A stretch of DNA of 64,000 nt from Dokdonella sp. (GCF_019634845.1 NZ_JAHCAQ010000003.1:186001-250000), one strand, 5' to 3'. Numbered from the stretch's first letter, positions 1 to 10,125 are shown. Numbers and translations: made by a program. Notes: generated by a model not told the origin, from the sequence alone.

Positions 1-186
1 CTCGGCTATGGCGCGCAATGGCTCACCGGCTGGGCCGCCTATGATGCGGCGGTGGCGACCCTGCTTGGTCTGGCCGCGCACGAGCGCATTGTCGGCTTCA
101 TCCATATCGGCACCGCACGCGAGGAGGCACCCGAGCGCCCGCGGCCCACGCCGGCCGACGTGGTCAGTGACTGGGCGGCGCCGTGA
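1..186 (+). CDS. Nitroreductase family protein, C-terminal 61 residues (5' end outside window)
   Basis: The open frame runs in from the left edge and ends at the TGA at 184-186. The visible tail contains GAQWLTGW, a hydrophobic stretch and GFIHIGT followed by an ERPRP motif, which closely resembles the C-terminus of YdjA-type NAD(P)H nitroreductases (FMN-binding, single-domain dimers of about 185 residues). The catalytic and flavin-binding N-terminal part is not in the window, so substrate and activity cannot be judged. The stop overlaps the GTG start of the next gene by four bases (GTGA), so the two are probably translationally coupled. Confidence 0.8.
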   Translation, partial: LGYGAQWLTGWAAYDAAVATLLGLAAHERIVGFIHIGTAREEAPERPRPTPADVVSDWAAP

Positions 187-1073
187 CGCCGACGATCCAT
201 CTGGTCGACGGCAGCCTGTATGTCTGCCGCGCCTGGTTCGGGCAAGGTCCCGACGTCTTCGATGCCGCCGGCGAGCCGGCACACGCCGTGCATGGCTTCG
301 TGCGCTTCCTGCTCGAACTCATCGAGCGGGCACGCCCGAGCCACCTCGCGGTCGCGTTCGACCTGTCGCTCGGCGGCTCGTTCCGACATGCGTTGTATCC
401 GGCCTACAAGGCCAACCGGCCGCCGGCGCCGCCCGATCTGCAGCGCCAGTTCGCGGCCTGCACCGCACTGGCACACGCGCTAGGCGCGACCGTGCTGGCC
501 GACGCCGGGTTCGAGGCCGACGATCTCATCGGCAGCGCACTGGCGGTGGCGCGCGCGGCAGGCCATCGCGGCGTGATCGTCTCGGCCGACAAGGACTTCG
601 GTCAGCTCATCGGCGCCGACGACGAACAGTGGGATCCGCCACGCAACCAGCGCTGGGATGCCGCCGGAATCAGGCAACGCCTGGGCGTGCATCCGCATCA
701 GGTCGCCGACTATCTCGCGCTGACGGGCGATCCGGTCGACAACATTCCAGGCGTGGCCGGCGTCGGTGCCAAGACGGCGGCCATCCTGCTGGCGCACTAC
801 GGCTGCCTCGACGCGATACTGGCGCGGACCGACGAAGTGGCCTTCCTGCGTCTGCGCGGCGCCGCCGCCATCGCCGCGCGCCTGCGCGAGCAGGCCGCCG
901 CCGCGCGCCTGTCGCGCGCGCTGACCGGCATCGCCACCGACGCGCCGGTGCCAGACTCGATCGACGCCTACGGCCGCCGCGGGATCGACGCGAACATGCA
1001 CGACCTGCTAGACCGCTACGCGTTCGGCGCCCTTACGCGTGCGCGCGTGCAGGCCCTGGCGGAAAGGTGCTGA
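183..1073 (+). CDS. 5'-3' exonuclease, stand-alone Pol I N-domain-like (FEN/PIN superfamily)
   Basis: 296 aa, GTG start. It resembles the N-terminal 5' nuclease domain of DNA polymerase I without a polymerase domain: LVDGSLYVCRAWF at residues 7-19 supplies the first metal-binding Asp, the helical arch carries YPAYKANRPP, EADDLIG and SADKDFGQLI supply the acidic cluster, and DPVDNIPGVAGVGAKTAA is the helix-3-turn-helix DNA-binding motif. The family removes RNA primers or flaps 5' to 3'. The length fits Xni/ExoIX-like stand-alone nucleases. Its start overlaps the preceding nitroreductase stop by 4 bp. The metal ligands look complete, so it is probably active. Confidence 0.88.
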   Translation: MTPTIHLVDGSLYVCRAWFGQGPDVFDAAGEPAHAVHGFVRFLLELIERARPSHLAVAFDLSLGGSFRHALYPAYKANRPPAPPDLQRQFAACTALAHALGATVLADAGFEADDLIGSALAVARAAGHRGVIVSADKDFGQLIGADDEQWDPPRNQRWDAAGIRQRLGVHPHQVADYLALTGDPVDNIPGVAGVGAKTAAILLAHYGCLDAILARTDEVAFLRLRGAAAIAARLREQAAAARLSRALTGIATDAPVPDSIDAYGRRGIDANMHDLLDRYAFGALTRARVQALAERC

Positions 1074-1119
1074 AGGCGCGCGCCGCGCCGAGTCCGGTGC
1101 GGCGCACAGGCCCTTGCGA

Positions 1120-2577
1120 TCAGTTGCCGGTGACCGAGGTCGAACCGCCTTCGACGTTGGAAAAGGTTCCCGCACCCGGCTTGGACTTGCTGATCACAGT
1201 GTCCGCCTTCGAGATCGATTCGTGCTTGCTGGCATCCCAGCCAAAGCGCAGGTCGGTACGGAAGATCTCCACCGGTTTGAGCTTGGTCACGTCCTTGGGA
1301 TTGCCGTAACCGTCGTATTCGTTCTTCTGGCTGTTGGCGATGAAATACAGGAAATTTCCCGCGACCGTGCCGTAGGTCGGCAACGCGAACGCCGGCTGGG
1401 CGGCATCGAGCGGCGTTGCGCCGATGACCGTCCGTCCGTCTGCGCTCAAGGCCAATCGCATCACCCGGCGTGGCGACATGCCGCTCTGGATTGCAACGAG
1501 ATGGTTGTCGTACCACGACAGACCGTCGATGCCCCCCAGCGCGAGCTTGGCTGGATCGGTGTGTACGTCGAAGGCGCGGCCAGCAGCCAGGTCGACGCCG
1601 AATACGCCCATGACGTAGTCGGCGAAGTACAGGAAGCGGCCATCGCCGCCGACGGCCATGCCGCGCAGGCTGGTCAGCTTGGGGTTGGCCAGCAATGGCT
1701 TGAGCTGGCTGCCGTCGAGTCGATAGATGATGTTGCGCAGGCCATCCGCCACGAACACCTTGCCGTGTGGCCCCACCGCGATGCTCGACAAGGTCTGCGG
1801 CGGGCCATCGGATTCGAGCAGGTACTTGTCGAGCAGCTTGCCGTCGGTGAGCGAGAACCTGAACACGCCGGCCTTGCCGTAGTCCTGCTGCGTGAAGCCC
1901 TTGAAATACACCGACGAGGTGCTCGCGACATAGAGCGAATCGCTCGATGTGTCGACGGCCAGCGCGTACACGCTCCACAGCCCGTTGCCGGCATCGGCAC
2001 GGACCAACGGACTGCTGTTGCCCTTGGCATCGACGCGCAGCACCGTGCCGTCACGAACGCTGCCGACCAGGAACTGCTCGCGCTTGGGATCCCACGCGAT
2101 CGAGTCATACAGGTGATCGCCACCCGGCAGGTCGAAGGCCACCTTGCCTTCGCCAAACGGCTTGAGGTTGGACTTGAGCTGGTCGACGATGTAGGTCCAG
2201 ACCTTGGTGCCGGCGACCTTGGCGAAATTCGGGTTGTCAGCGAGGTCGACGCCGTAGCCGACCTGCTGCAGTTTGAGCAGCGTGTCGTAGGTTCTGCTTT
2301 GCTGGCCCTGCATGGCGTACGTGGTTGCCAGGGCGAGTCGCAGGTCGCTGGAATTGGGGCGCATCGCCAGCAACTGTTCGAGCACCCAACCCATGCGCTG
2401 GTAATCGCCGGCCTGCTTGTAGGTCGCCGCCAGCCGCATCAGGACCTCGGCGGAGTCGACTTCGCCGATCTGGGCCTGGGTCAACTGATCGGGCGTGACG
2501 GGTGTCGGCGCCGGTTGCGAGCTCGCCGCAGCGGCGAACAGCAGCAGGAAAACGCATAGAATGACGCGGATGTGCAT
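1120..2577 (-). CDS. Secreted TPR plus SMP-30/NHL-type beta-propeller protein
   Basis: 485 aa from the ATG at 2577, chosen because it is followed at once by a signal peptide (MHIRVILCVFLLLFAAAASS); an upstream in-frame extension is unlikely coding. Residues about 30-110 look like tetratricopeptide-type helices (VLMRLAATYKQAGDYQRMGWVLEQLL, then LRLALATTYAMQGQ). Residues about 140-450 have repeated strands such as YDSIAWDPKREQFLVGSV, VYALAVDTSSDSLYVAS, LSSIAVGPHGKVFVADG and RGMAVGGDGRFLYFAD, typical of SMP-30/gluconolactonase or NHL propellers. A periplasmic or exported sensor or scaffold role is inferred; no catalytic assignment is justified. It ends with a Ser/Lys-rich tail. Confidence 0.7.
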   Translation of the reverse strand: MHIRVILCVFLLLFAAAASSQPAPTPVTPDQLTQAQIGEVDSAEVLMRLAATYKQAGDYQRMGWVLEQLLAMRPNSSDLRLALATTYAMQGQQSRTYDTLLKLQQVGYGVDLADNPNFAKVAGTKVWTYIVDQLKSNLKPFGEGKVAFDLPGGDHLYDSIAWDPKREQFLVGSVRDGTVLRVDAKGNSSPLVRADAGNGLWSVYALAVDTSSDSLYVASTSSVYFKGFTQQDYGKAGVFRFSLTDGKLLDKYLLESDGPPQTLSSIAVGPHGKVFVADGLRNIIYRLDGSQLKPLLANPKLTSLRGMAVGGDGRFLYFADYVMGVFGVDLAAGRAFDVHTDPAKLALGGIDGLSWYDNHLVAIQSGMSPRRVMRLALSADGRTVIGATPLDAAQPAFALPTYGTVAGNFLYFIANSQKNEYDGYGNPKDVTKLKPVEIFRTDLRFGWDASKHESISKADTVISKSKPGAGTFSNVEGGSTSVTGN

Positions 2578-2649
2578 GGAAACCTCGCGGCAGAACGGGC
2601 CGCTCGCAGACCTGCCGGCGACCACGAAAGTTCAGGAAAGCCGTCAACG

Positions 2650-3192
2650 ATGACCCAAACCCAGACCCTTTGCAATGGCAAGTGGCTGCGCCTCATGAAG
2701 CGCGGCCGCTGGGAATATGCCGAACGCACCAATCCCGGCGGCGGGGTGATGATCATCGCGCTGACCAACGAGGACAAGCTGCTGTTCGTGGAACAGCCGC
2801 GCCCGGCCATCGAATGCATGACGATCGAGATGCCGGCCGGCCTCGTCGGTGACGTCGCCAGCCACGCCGACGAGGATGCGATCGAAGCCGCCCGCCGCGA
2901 ACTCGTCGAAGAGACCGGCTACCGTGCCGGGCGTGTCGACTTCCTCATGGCAGGGCCGACTTCGGCCGGCATGAGCAACGAGATCATGGCCTTCGTGCTG
3001 GCCCGCGAGCTGACCCGGGTGGACGCCGGCGGCGGCGACGACAGCGAGGACATCATCGTGCACGAGGTACCGCGCGGCGAGGTCATGACCTGGCTCGTTG
3101 GCCTCATGCGTGACGGCTACTCGATCGATCCGAAGATCTTTGCCGGCCTGTACATGCTCGATCACGCCCACGAGTTCGCCACGCTCGGCTGA
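2650..3192 (+). CDS. Nudix hydrolase, ADP-ribose pyrophosphatase-like
   Basis: 180 aa, ATG preceded by AGGA. The Nudix helix is clear around residues 75-100: an acidic DEDAIEAA run followed by RELVEETGY, giving the metal-binding REUXEEXGU core. The canonical upstream glycine of the box is displaced by a slightly longer loop (GDVASHADE). Flanking elements (NPGGGVMIIALTNEDKLLFVEQPRPA, EMPAGLVGD, and a later GMSNEIMAFVLARELTR) fit the ADP-ribose/NADH pyrophosphatase branch, which cleaves nucleoside diphosphate sugars to AMP plus a phosphosugar. It is divergent from the secreted propeller gene with 72 bp between them. Confidence 0.85.
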   Translation: MTQTQTLCNGKWLRLMKRGRWEYAERTNPGGGVMIIALTNEDKLLFVEQPRPAIECMTIEMPAGLVGDVASHADEDAIEAARRELVEETGYRAGRVDFLMAGPTSAGMSNEIMAFVLARELTRVDAGGGDDSEDIIVHEVPRGEVMTWLVGLMRDGYSIDPKIFAGLYMLDHAHEFATLG

Positions 3193-3252
3193 GACCCGGA
3201 CCAGGCCACCGCAACGGCCTGCGCGGCGGCCCCTTCATCGCCGCGGCTGCGT

Positions 3253-3645
3253 TCAGCCGCCGACCATCAGCCAGCGCCACAACAACAAGGCGGACATTGC
3301 CAGCATCGCGCTCCAGGTCAGCAGGGTGCCGACGAAGCGGCCGATGCTGGTGCCGGCGCTATGCCACAGGCCGAACGCGTGCATGACGCGCGCCACGATC
3401 AGCGTGCTGCCGAAACCGTGCAGCCACAGCGGACTGGTTTGCCGCAGTTCCAGGCACAGCAGCAGCAACAGCGCCAGCGGCAGGTTCTCCAGTGCATTGG
3501 CGTGGGCGCGGATGCGCTGCAGCAAGGTGCTGTCACCGCCCGAACCCAGACCGACCCTGACCTGGCCGCGCCGCATCGACACCCCCAGCGCGAGGCCAAT
3601 GACGAGGAAGGTGGCCAGTGCCACGTAGATGCCGGTGACCTGCAT
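3253..3645 (-). CDS. MAPEG-family integral membrane protein
   Basis: 130 aa with four hydrophobic segments: about 5-24 (VALATFLVIGLALGVSM), 48-66 (ALENLPLALLLLLCLEL), 75-95 and 103-127. The segment RIRAHANALENLPLALLL is the family signature region, in which the RxHxNxxE pattern binds glutathione in membrane-associated eicosanoid/glutathione metabolism (MAPEG) proteins. Bacterial members are inner-membrane proteins, some with glutathione transferase or peroxidase activity. The substrate is unknown. It converges on the Nudix gene. Confidence 0.85.
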   Translation of the reverse strand: MQVTGIYVALATFLVIGLALGVSMRRGQVRVGLGSGGDSTLLQRIRAHANALENLPLALLLLLCLELRQTSPLWLHGFGSTLIVARVMHAFGLWHSAGTSIGRFVGTLLTWSAMLAMSALLLWRWLMVGG

Positions 3646-3729
3646 GAAACTCTCCAGACGGTGGTGGAAGTACGCCGCCCACTACAACCGCAAGTCGCGG
3701 CGTTGTCCAGCCCGGGCGGCGCGGCCCGC

Positions 3730-4446
3730 TCAGGGTTGCGCAACCAGGCGCGACGCGCGCTGCGTGCCGACCACGGTCAAGGCGGCCTCAGCCGGTACCG
3801 CGTAGCTCACGCGCAGGTCGCCGACGGCGGCGTGGGCCGGGTCGCCCGTGTAGAGCGCGCCGCCCTCGCTGCGGAAGCTCGCCGCGAGGTTGGGGGGCAA
3901 CTGTGCCAATGTCACCGGCCACGACCGGGTCGGCCCGCTGCGCGGCAGCAACGCCGGATCGAGCGCGAACGCGCCGAGCCGCAACGGTTCGGCGACGAAG
4001 CGGGCGCTGCGCAGCGGCCACGGCAGCGTATTGGCATGCCCCTGTGGCACGCGGAAGCGGCTCGAGTCGATCGGCTGCGCCGACCACGCCAGCACATAGT
4101 CGCAACGACCGGCGCTGCAGGTTTCCTGCCACTGCCGCATCTCCACCTTGCGCAGCAAGGCCGGCGCGGCCGCCTCGACCCCAAGCTCGGTATCGCGTGC
4201 CGGGCCGGCCGCCTCCACGCGCCCTTCGATGCGGATGCGCCGACCCTCGTTGGCCGGATCGACACGCGCCGCCGACACCACGCGCGGCGTGCCATCGGCC
4301 ACGCCCGGTGCGGTGCTCACAACCGGCCGCAGCCAGGTTGCACCTTGGCGTTGCAGGTACTGCCACAGCGCAATGGCGATCACCACCAGCGCCAGGGCCA
4401 CGATCAGCAAGCGCCGCGCGCGGCCGGATCTGCGTCGCCGCGCCAT
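3730..4446 (-). CDS. TMEM43-family membrane protein
   Basis: 238 aa; the ATG overlaps the stop of the upstream metallo-hydrolase by one base (TGATG), so the two are co-translated. A basic N-terminus (ARRRRSGRARR) is followed by one hydrophobic segment at about residues 14-33. Residues about 40-105 match the TMEM43/DUF1625 pattern: VVSAARVDPANEGRRIRIEG and then APALLRKVEMRQWQETC. The function of bacterial TMEM43 proteins is not established. This copy is shorter than the eukaryotic proteins, which carry extra C-terminal membrane spans; no such spans are visible here. Confidence 0.75.
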   Translation of the reverse strand: MARRRRSGRARRLLIVALALVVIAIALWQYLQRQGATWLRPVVSTAPGVADGTPRVVSAARVDPANEGRRIRIEGRVEAAGPARDTELGVEAAAPALLRKVEMRQWQETCSAGRCDYVLAWSAQPIDSSRFRVPQGHANTLPWPLRSARFVAEPLRLGAFALDPALLPRSGPTRSWPVTLAQLPPNLAASFRSEGGALYTGDPAHAAVGDLRVSYAVPAEAALTVVGTQRASRLVAQP

Positions 4447-5309
4447 CACAGCACCTCGCCGATGAGTGCATCCTGCCCATCCACCGCCGCATAGCGCCCG
4501 CTGTCGTCGCGCACGACGCGCGCCGCGGCGCAGTGCGCATCGTGGGTGAAGAACAGCCGCGTGCCGCGCGCGATCATCTGGTCGAGGAAGGTATGCTTCT
4601 CGTCGATGAGGCGTTCGGGGTAGCGGTCGTAACCCATCGTGATCGGCAGATGCACCCACGGCCGCCCCGGAATCAGGTCGGCGCAGAACACGATGCCGCC
4701 GTGGTCGCCGCCCACCTCGGCCAGCATGAGCCCCGGCGTGTGCCCGCTGGAGCGGTGCAGGCGCACGTGCGGGCCGAGCGTGGCCGAGCACTCGCCGCTG
4801 ACGAGTTCGAGTCGGCCGCTGGCTTCGAGCAGGGGCTGCAGTTCGGCGATGAACGAGGCACGATCGCGCGGATGCGGCTGCTGCGCCCGCCGCCAGGCTT
4901 CGTCGCCGATGATGAAGCGGGCGCGCGGAAACAGCAGACTCGGCGGCACGTCGGCCTGCCACGCCGCGAGCAGCCCGCCCGCATGGTCGAAGTGCAGATG
5001 CGAGATCACCACCGCGTCGATGTCGTCGTGGCCAAGGCCGACCCGGCGCAGCGAATCGAGCAGCACGTGCCGTTCCTCGACCACGCCGTAGCGCTCACGC
5101 AAGTGCGGCGCGAAGAATGCGCCGATGCCGGCGTCGAACAGCACGTTGCGGCCGTCGAGATCGGTGACGAGCATCGCGCGGCAGGCCAGCTCGATGCGGT
5201 TGTCGGCGTCGGCCGCGACCCAACGCTGCCACACGGCCTTGGGCGCATTGCCGAACATGGCGCCGCCATCGAGGCGCTGCGCATTGCCTTCGATCGACCA
5301 CACTTGCAT
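4446..5309 (-). CDS. Metallo-beta-lactamase-fold hydrolase (lactonase-like)
   Basis: 287 aa. The binuclear metal site of the MBL fold is complete: HLHFDH at residues 104-109, the third His in SSGHTPG at about 190, the bridging Asp in FCADLIPG at about 211 and a late His in FFTHDAH at about 256. The overall arrangement resembles N-acyl-homoserine lactonase/AttM-like or glyoxalase II-like hydrolases of about 280 residues. No signal peptide is visible, so it is probably cytoplasmic. It lies 6 bp downstream of the gamma-glutamyltransferase gene and is coupled to the TMEM43-like gene. The substrate cannot be told from sequence alone. Confidence 0.8.
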   Translation of the reverse strand: MQVWSIEGNAQRLDGGAMFGNAPKAVWQRWVAADADNRIELACRAMLVTDLDGRNVLFDAGIGAFFAPHLRERYGVVEERHVLLDSLRRVGLGHDDIDAVVISHLHFDHAGGLLAAWQADVPPSLLFPRARFIIGDEAWRRAQQPHPRDRASFIAELQPLLEASGRLELVSGECSATLGPHVRLHRSSGHTPGLMLAEVGGDHGGIVFCADLIPGRPWVHLPITMGYDRYPERLIDEKHTFLDQMIARGTRLFFTHDAHCAAARVVRDDSGRYAAVDGQDALIGEVL

Positions 5310-5315
5310 GGACGT

Positions 5316-6986
5316 CTACCGCACCACGCCGCTGCCCGACGCGCCACGCGGATCGGACGCTGCATGCAGCTTGCCGGTCGTGCGGTCCCAGCTCACGGCA
5401 TTCATGAAGCCCCAGCGGCGGTCGGATTCGTGCACCTGGTGCCCCATCGCCTCCAGTGCCTTGATCTGCGCCGGCGTGAAGGCGCCCTTCTCCACCGCGA
5501 TGACATCGGGCAGGTACTGGTGGTGAAAGCGCGGATTGGCCACCAGTTGCTCGGGCGTCTGCCCATCGATGAAGGCAAGGATGCCTTCGAGCACCATCGT
5601 GATGATGCGACTGCCGCCGGGCGTACCGAGCACGCCGATGCGATCGGGGCCGATCACGAAGGTTGGTGACATCGACGACAGCGGCCGGCTGCCAGGGCGC
5701 GGCGCGTTGCGTTCGTTGCCGACGAGGCCGAAGGCGTTGGGCTTGCCGACGACGAGTGCGAAGTCGTCCATTTCGTCGTTGAGCACGAAGCCGGTGCCCG
5801 GCACCACGAGGCCAGAACCGAAGATCAGGTTGACGGTCTGCGTGCCGGCGGCGAGGTTGCCGTCACGATCGATGATCGAGAAGTGCGAAGTGTGACTGCC
5901 CTGCGCAGCATCGAGGTAGGGCGGCAACAGCTCGCTCGGCGTCGCCTTGTCGGGATGGATCGAGGCGCGCAGACCGGCGGCGTAATCGAGGCTCGTGAGG
6001 CGTGCGATCGGCATCGCAACGAAATCGGGATCACCGAGGTATTCGGCGCGGTCACGGTAGGCGCGCCGCATCGCCTCCACCATGAGGTGGGTGCGGTGCA
6101 CCGTGTCGAGCCGGTCGAGCTCGTAGCCGCTCAGGATGTTGAGCATCTCGGCCAGCGCAACGCCACCCGACGAGGGTGGCGACGCGCTGACGATGCGCCA
6201 GCCACGATAGTCGAACGCGATCGGCGCACGCTCCTTGACCTCGTAGTGCTCGAGATCGGCCAGCGTCCAGTTGCCGCCCGCACTGCGCACGCCATCGACC
6301 AGCGTGCGGGCAAGCTCGCCGCCGTAGAAGCCGGCATTGCCCTGCTCGGCGATGCGCTCAAGCACGCGCGCCAGATCGGGCGAGCGGAACGTCCAGCCCG
6401 GCTTCGGCACCTGGCCATTGACGAGGTACAGCGCCGCCGAACCCGGATAGCGCGCGAGCACGTCCTTGCGCATCGCCAGTTCATCGAGGAAGCGCCGGTC
6501 GGGCTTGAAGCCTGCGCGTGCGATGCGGATCGCCGGCGCCAGCGATGTCTTGAGCGGCAACTTGCCGTAGTGCGCGGCGATCCAGACCAGTCCGGCCGGC
6601 TCGCCTGGAATCGCGGCCGACAGCGGGCCGTTGATCGAGTGGTTGCGGTCGGGGCGGCCATCGGCGCCGAGGTAGTCGGCGACGCGCACCGCGGCCGGCG
6701 CCGTCTCGCGTGCATCGACCATCACCTCGTGGCCGTCACTGGCCCGCTGCAGCAGGAACAGGCCGCCGCCGCCGATGCCCGAACTCTGCGGCTCGACCAC
6801 CGCCAGCGTTGCCGCCACCGCCACCGCCGCATCGAAGGCGTTGCCGCCCTTGCCGAGCACCTCGAACCCGGCCTGGGTCGCAAGCACGTGCGCGCTGGCG
6901 ATCGCCGCCTGCTGCGGCTTGACCGGCGCGGCGGCAACGCTCGCGACGAGGAACCCCAACAGCCAAATGCAGCGCGATGTTCTCAC
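5316..6986 (-). CDS. ggt: Gamma-glutamyltransferase, periplasmic
   Basis: 556 aa from a GTG at 6986. This start has a GGGAG about 8 bases upstream and gives a clean signal peptide (MRTSRCIWLLGFLVASVAAA). GGTs hydrolyse or transfer the gamma-glutamyl group of glutathione after autocleavage into large and small subunits. The nucleophile Thr is residue 366 in the motif HTSHFSIID, matching the Q/TT-HYSVVD site of E. coli GGT. Other family motifs are GGNAFDAAVA near the N-terminus, SSGIGGGGLFLL, ESxGIPG-like AAIPGEPAGL, FGSGLVVPGTGFVLNDEMDDF and LGTPGGSRI. It probably recycles extracytoplasmic glutathione and heads the run that includes the MBL-fold and TMEM43-like genes. Confidence 0.93.
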   Translation of the reverse strand: MRTSRCIWLLGFLVASVAAAPVKPQQAAIASAHVLATQAGFEVLGKGGNAFDAAVAVAATLAVVEPQSSGIGGGGLFLLQRASDGHEVMVDARETAPAAVRVADYLGADGRPDRNHSINGPLSAAIPGEPAGLVWIAAHYGKLPLKTSLAPAIRIARAGFKPDRRFLDELAMRKDVLARYPGSAALYLVNGQVPKPGWTFRSPDLARVLERIAEQGNAGFYGGELARTLVDGVRSAGGNWTLADLEHYEVKERAPIAFDYRGWRIVSASPPSSGGVALAEMLNILSGYELDRLDTVHRTHLMVEAMRRAYRDRAEYLGDPDFVAMPIARLTSLDYAAGLRASIHPDKATPSELLPPYLDAAQGSHTSHFSIIDRDGNLAAGTQTVNLIFGSGLVVPGTGFVLNDEMDDFALVVGKPNAFGLVGNERNAPRPGSRPLSSMSPTFVIGPDRIGVLGTPGGSRIITMVLEGILAFIDGQTPEQLVANPRFHHQYLPDVIAVEKGAFTPAQIKALEAMGHQVHESDRRWGFMNAVSWDRTTGKLHAASDPRGASGSGVVR

Positions 6987-7175
6987 CCCGGTTCTCCCGT
7001 CGATTGCCGGCCGCTGGCCAGGCAGGGATCCAACCTCCTCACGTCCAGTTCCGTTGCCGCTGGCGGCCATCCCGATCATCCGCCGCGGCGCTTCGATCCA
7101 CCGCGCGCGGCGCCGGCGGGCACAGCCCGCCGATCGACTGCGCACGGCCGCGTCCGCCGCGCGTTCGCACCTGGC

Positions 7176-7691
7176 TCACTTCGCCTCGACGAAGCGCGCC
7201 TCGGCACCCGAGCTCGCCAGCGCGGTCTTGACCGCATCGAAGTCGCCCGGCGCGCCAACGAACAGCACCACCACATCCTTGAACGAACCGGCCGAGGCGT
7301 CCTTGAACGCAGCGACGATGAGCTGCGCGGTCGCCGCCGAATCGGGGCCGCCGAAGGCCATCATGTTGCCGGGCAGGACGCCGCGCTGCACCACGATCGA
7401 CACGTTGTCGAGCTGGTTCTGGCGATCGGCCTTGGTCGCATCGTCATCGCCGCCCGGCACGAAGTACATGTACGGCCGTGTGGTCTTGACGCCCTGCATG
7501 TTGGCGGTGACGACGCTCACGAGGTACTGCTTCCACGCCGCCTTGTCGGCCGGGTTGGTCGGCAGCGGCAGTACGGCCGGTTTCTGTTCGGCGGCGGCCT
7601 GTTCGGCTGCCGGCTGCTGACTCTGGTTGCAGGCGCCCAGCGCAAGCGCACCGGCGAGGGCGATGACAGGCAGGCTGAAGATGTTGCGCAT
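7176..7691 (-). CDS. Small secreted lipoprotein, unknown family
   Basis: 171 aa. The ATG at 7691 has AGGAG 9 bases upstream and begins a lipoprotein signal (LAGALALGAC, lipidated Cys about residue 21), followed by a Gln/Ala-rich linker (SQQPAAEQAAAEQKP). The remainder is a compact alpha/beta domain with WKQYLVSVVTANMQGVKTTRPYMYFVPGGDDDA and a C-terminal VVVLFVGAPGDFDAVKTALASSGAEARFVEAK, which looks like a single globular substrate-binding or scaffold domain. I do not recognise a named family. It is probably anchored in the envelope. It stands between ggt and coaD on the same strand but with about 90-190 bp on either side. Confidence 0.7.
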   Translation of the reverse strand: MRNIFSLPVIALAGALALGACNQSQQPAAEQAAAEQKPAVLPLPTNPADKAAWKQYLVSVVTANMQGVKTTRPYMYFVPGGDDDATKADRQNQLDNVSIVVQRGVLPGNMMAFGGPDSAATAQLIVAAFKDASAGSFKDVVVLFVGAPGDFDAVKTALASSGAEARFVEAK

Positions 7692-7784
7692 GGTGATCGT
7701 CTCCTGGAAAAGTGGGGCCAAAACTGGAAGCGGCCGCGCCGTCACGATACGGCCGAGCCGCCGCATCGGCGCAATGCCACGGGA

Positions 7785-8315
<531 letters not shown>

Positions 8316-8930
8316 TTAAGGATACTCGGCTCGATCCTGCAATGGCGGCATGACATCGGTGCGGCCTGCGGTGCGGCGATACAGCGCGAAGCGCACCGCG
8401 CCGGCACGGCCTTCGCGATGCAAACGCCAGTTGGCCGGCGCTGTCGGCGTCACGTCGAGCGGTGATTCCACGTAGACGAAAGCGCCATCGCGCAACCAGC
8501 CGTTGTCGAGTGCCGCCAACGCCGCTGGCCACAATCCGCGCGCAAACGGCGGATCGACGAAGGCGATGTCGACGGCCGCGCCCGGCTGGCCCAGCCACGT
8601 CAACGCGTCGGCCTCGATCACGCGGGCATCGTCCACGCGCAGTCGCGCCAGGTTGTCGCGCAGCGCCGCGGCGAGGCTGCGATCGCTCTCGACGAAGGTG
8701 CAATGCGCCGCGCCGCGCGACAGGGCCTCGATGCCGAGCGCACCGGTCCCCGCGAACAGGTCCAGGCAGCGCGCACCCTCGATGAACGGTGCCAGCCAGT
8801 TGAACAGCGTCTCGCGCACGCGATCGGGCGTCGGGCGCAGCCCGTCGCGGTCCGCCACCGCAAGCCTCGAACCGCGCAGGCGGCCGGCGACGATGCGCAC
8901 GACATGAGTGGAACGGGTGGACTGCTGCAT
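8316..8930 (-). CDS. rsmD: 16S rRNA (guanine-966-N2)-methyltransferase
   Basis: 204 aa. SAM-dependent methyltransferase that modifies G966 of 16S rRNA in the assembled 30S subunit. Visible motifs are RIVAGRLRGSRL at about 12-23, LRPTPDRVRETLFNWL at about 31-46, the SAM-binding motif I CLDLFAGTGALGIEALSRG at about 55-73 and the catalytic motif IV VDPPF at about 125-129. It is divergent from ftsY, separated by 67 bp, which is the gene order rsmD-ftsY seen in many gammaproteobacteria. Confidence 0.96.
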   Translation of the reverse strand: MQQSTRSTHVVRIVAGRLRGSRLAVADRDGLRPTPDRVRETLFNWLAPFIEGARCLDLFAGTGALGIEALSRGAAHCTFVESDRSLAAALRDNLARLRVDDARVIEADALTWLGQPGAAVDIAFVDPPFARGLWPAALAALDNGWLRDGAFVYVESPLDVTPTAPANWRLHREGRAGAVRFALYRRTAGRTDVMPPLQDRAEYP

Positions 8931-8997
8931 CGTGCCTGTGCCGCTGGTCGAAGGGTGCTAGCATTTTCGGCTCGCATTCTCGCCCAAGCGTCCCGCG

Positions 8998-10119
8998 ATG
9001 TTGAAGTTCTGGAAGAAAAAGCCCGCGCCCGACGCGACCACGCCGACAGCGCCCGCCACGCCCGCGGACGATGGCGCCGCGACGGCGCTGCCGCTGGAGC
9101 AAGCGCCGTTCGAAACCGAGGCGCTGCTGCCATCGACGCCGGCGGCGATCGCGATGGTCGAGGACGTGGTCGCCGAAGCGCCTGGCAGTGCCGAAGCGCC
9201 GCGCCGCAGCTGGCGCGAGCGCCTGGCCGGCAGCGGCTTCGCGCGCGGCCTGGCCGGCCTGTTCGTGCGCCATCCCAAGCTCGACGACGCCTTTCTCGAC
9301 GAGCTGGAAACCTGCCTCATCACGGCCGATGTCGGCATCGCCACCGCGACCGAAATCGTCGACGACCTGCGCCAGCGCGCCGGCAAGCGCGAATTCGCCG
9401 ACGTGGCCGCCCTGCTCGCTGCGCTGCGCCACGACCTGCTGCAGCGGCTGGCGCCGGTGGCACGCCCACTCGAGGTGGCCACGCCGCAACCGTTCGTGAT
9501 CCTCGTGGTCGGCGTCAACGGCGTGGGCAAGACCACCACCATCGGCAAGCTCGCCCACCGCCTGCGCGGCGAGGGGCGTTCGGTGCTGCTCGCCGCCGGC
9601 GACACCTTCCGCGCCGCCGCGGTGGAACAGTTGCAGAGCTGGGGCCGCCGCAACGACGTGGCCGTGGTGGCGCAGGGTTCGGGCGCCGACTCGGCGAGCG
9701 TGATCTTCGATGCGCTGCAGACCGCACGCTCGCGCCAGCTCGACGTGCTGATTGCCGATACCGCCGGGCGCCTGCACACGCAGGCGGGCCTGATGGACGA
9801 ACTGGCCAAGATCCGTCGCGTGCTCGCCAAGCTCGACCCCAGCGCACCGCACGAGGTGCTGCTCGTGCTCGACGGTACCACCGGCCAGAACGCGCTGAGC
9901 CAGGCGCGCCAGTTCAAGGCCGCGATCGGCGTGACGGGCCTCGTCGTCACCAAGCTCGACGGCACCGCCAAGGGCGGCATCGTGTTCGCGCTGGCGCGCG
10001 AGTTCGGCCTGCCGCTGCGCTATGTCGGCCTTGGCGAGCAGGCGCAGGACCTGCGCGTGTTCGACGCCGCCGCATTCGTCGACGGACTGCTGCCCGACGA
10101 CCTCGGCGGCAAGGGCTGA
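8998..10119 (+). CDS. ftsY: Signal recognition particle receptor FtsY
   Basis: 373 aa. SRP GTPase receptor that docks ribosome-nascent-chain complexes at the inner membrane. The order is a short Ala/Pro-rich acidic N-terminus (about 1-75), the four-helix N domain (about 80-150), then the G domain with G1 [15 protein letters not shown] starting at residue 172, [12 protein letters not shown]3 DTAGRLHTQ, and G4 [10 protein letters not shown] near residue 320. The A domain is shorter than in E. coli (total 497 aa there), as is usual for Xanthomonadales-like genomes. It is followed after 6 bp by the AsmA-like gene. Confidence 0.97.
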   Translation: MLKFWKKKPAPDATTPTAPATPADDGAATALPLEQAPFETEALLPSTPAAIAMVEDVVAEAPGSAEAPRRSWRERLAGSGFARGLAGLFVRHPKLDDAFLDELETCLITADVGIATATEIVDDLRQRAGKREFADVAALLAALRHDLLQRLAPVARPLEVATPQPFVILVVGVNGVGKTTTIGKLAHRLRGEGRSVLLAAGDTFRAAAVEQLQSWGRRNDVAVVAQGSGADSASVIFDALQTARSRQLDVLIADTAGRLHTQAGLMDELAKIRRVLAKLDPSAPHEVLLVLDGTTGQNALSQARQFKAAIGVTGLVVTKLDGTAKGGIVFALAREFGLPLRYVGLGEQAQDLRVFDAAAFVDGLLPDDLGGKG

Positions 10120-10125
10120 CAAGCC

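Noticed and set aside
2578-2625. N-terminal extension of the secreted propeller protein to 2625
   Set aside because: The extension would bury the signal peptide; the ATG at 2577 places it at the N-terminus.
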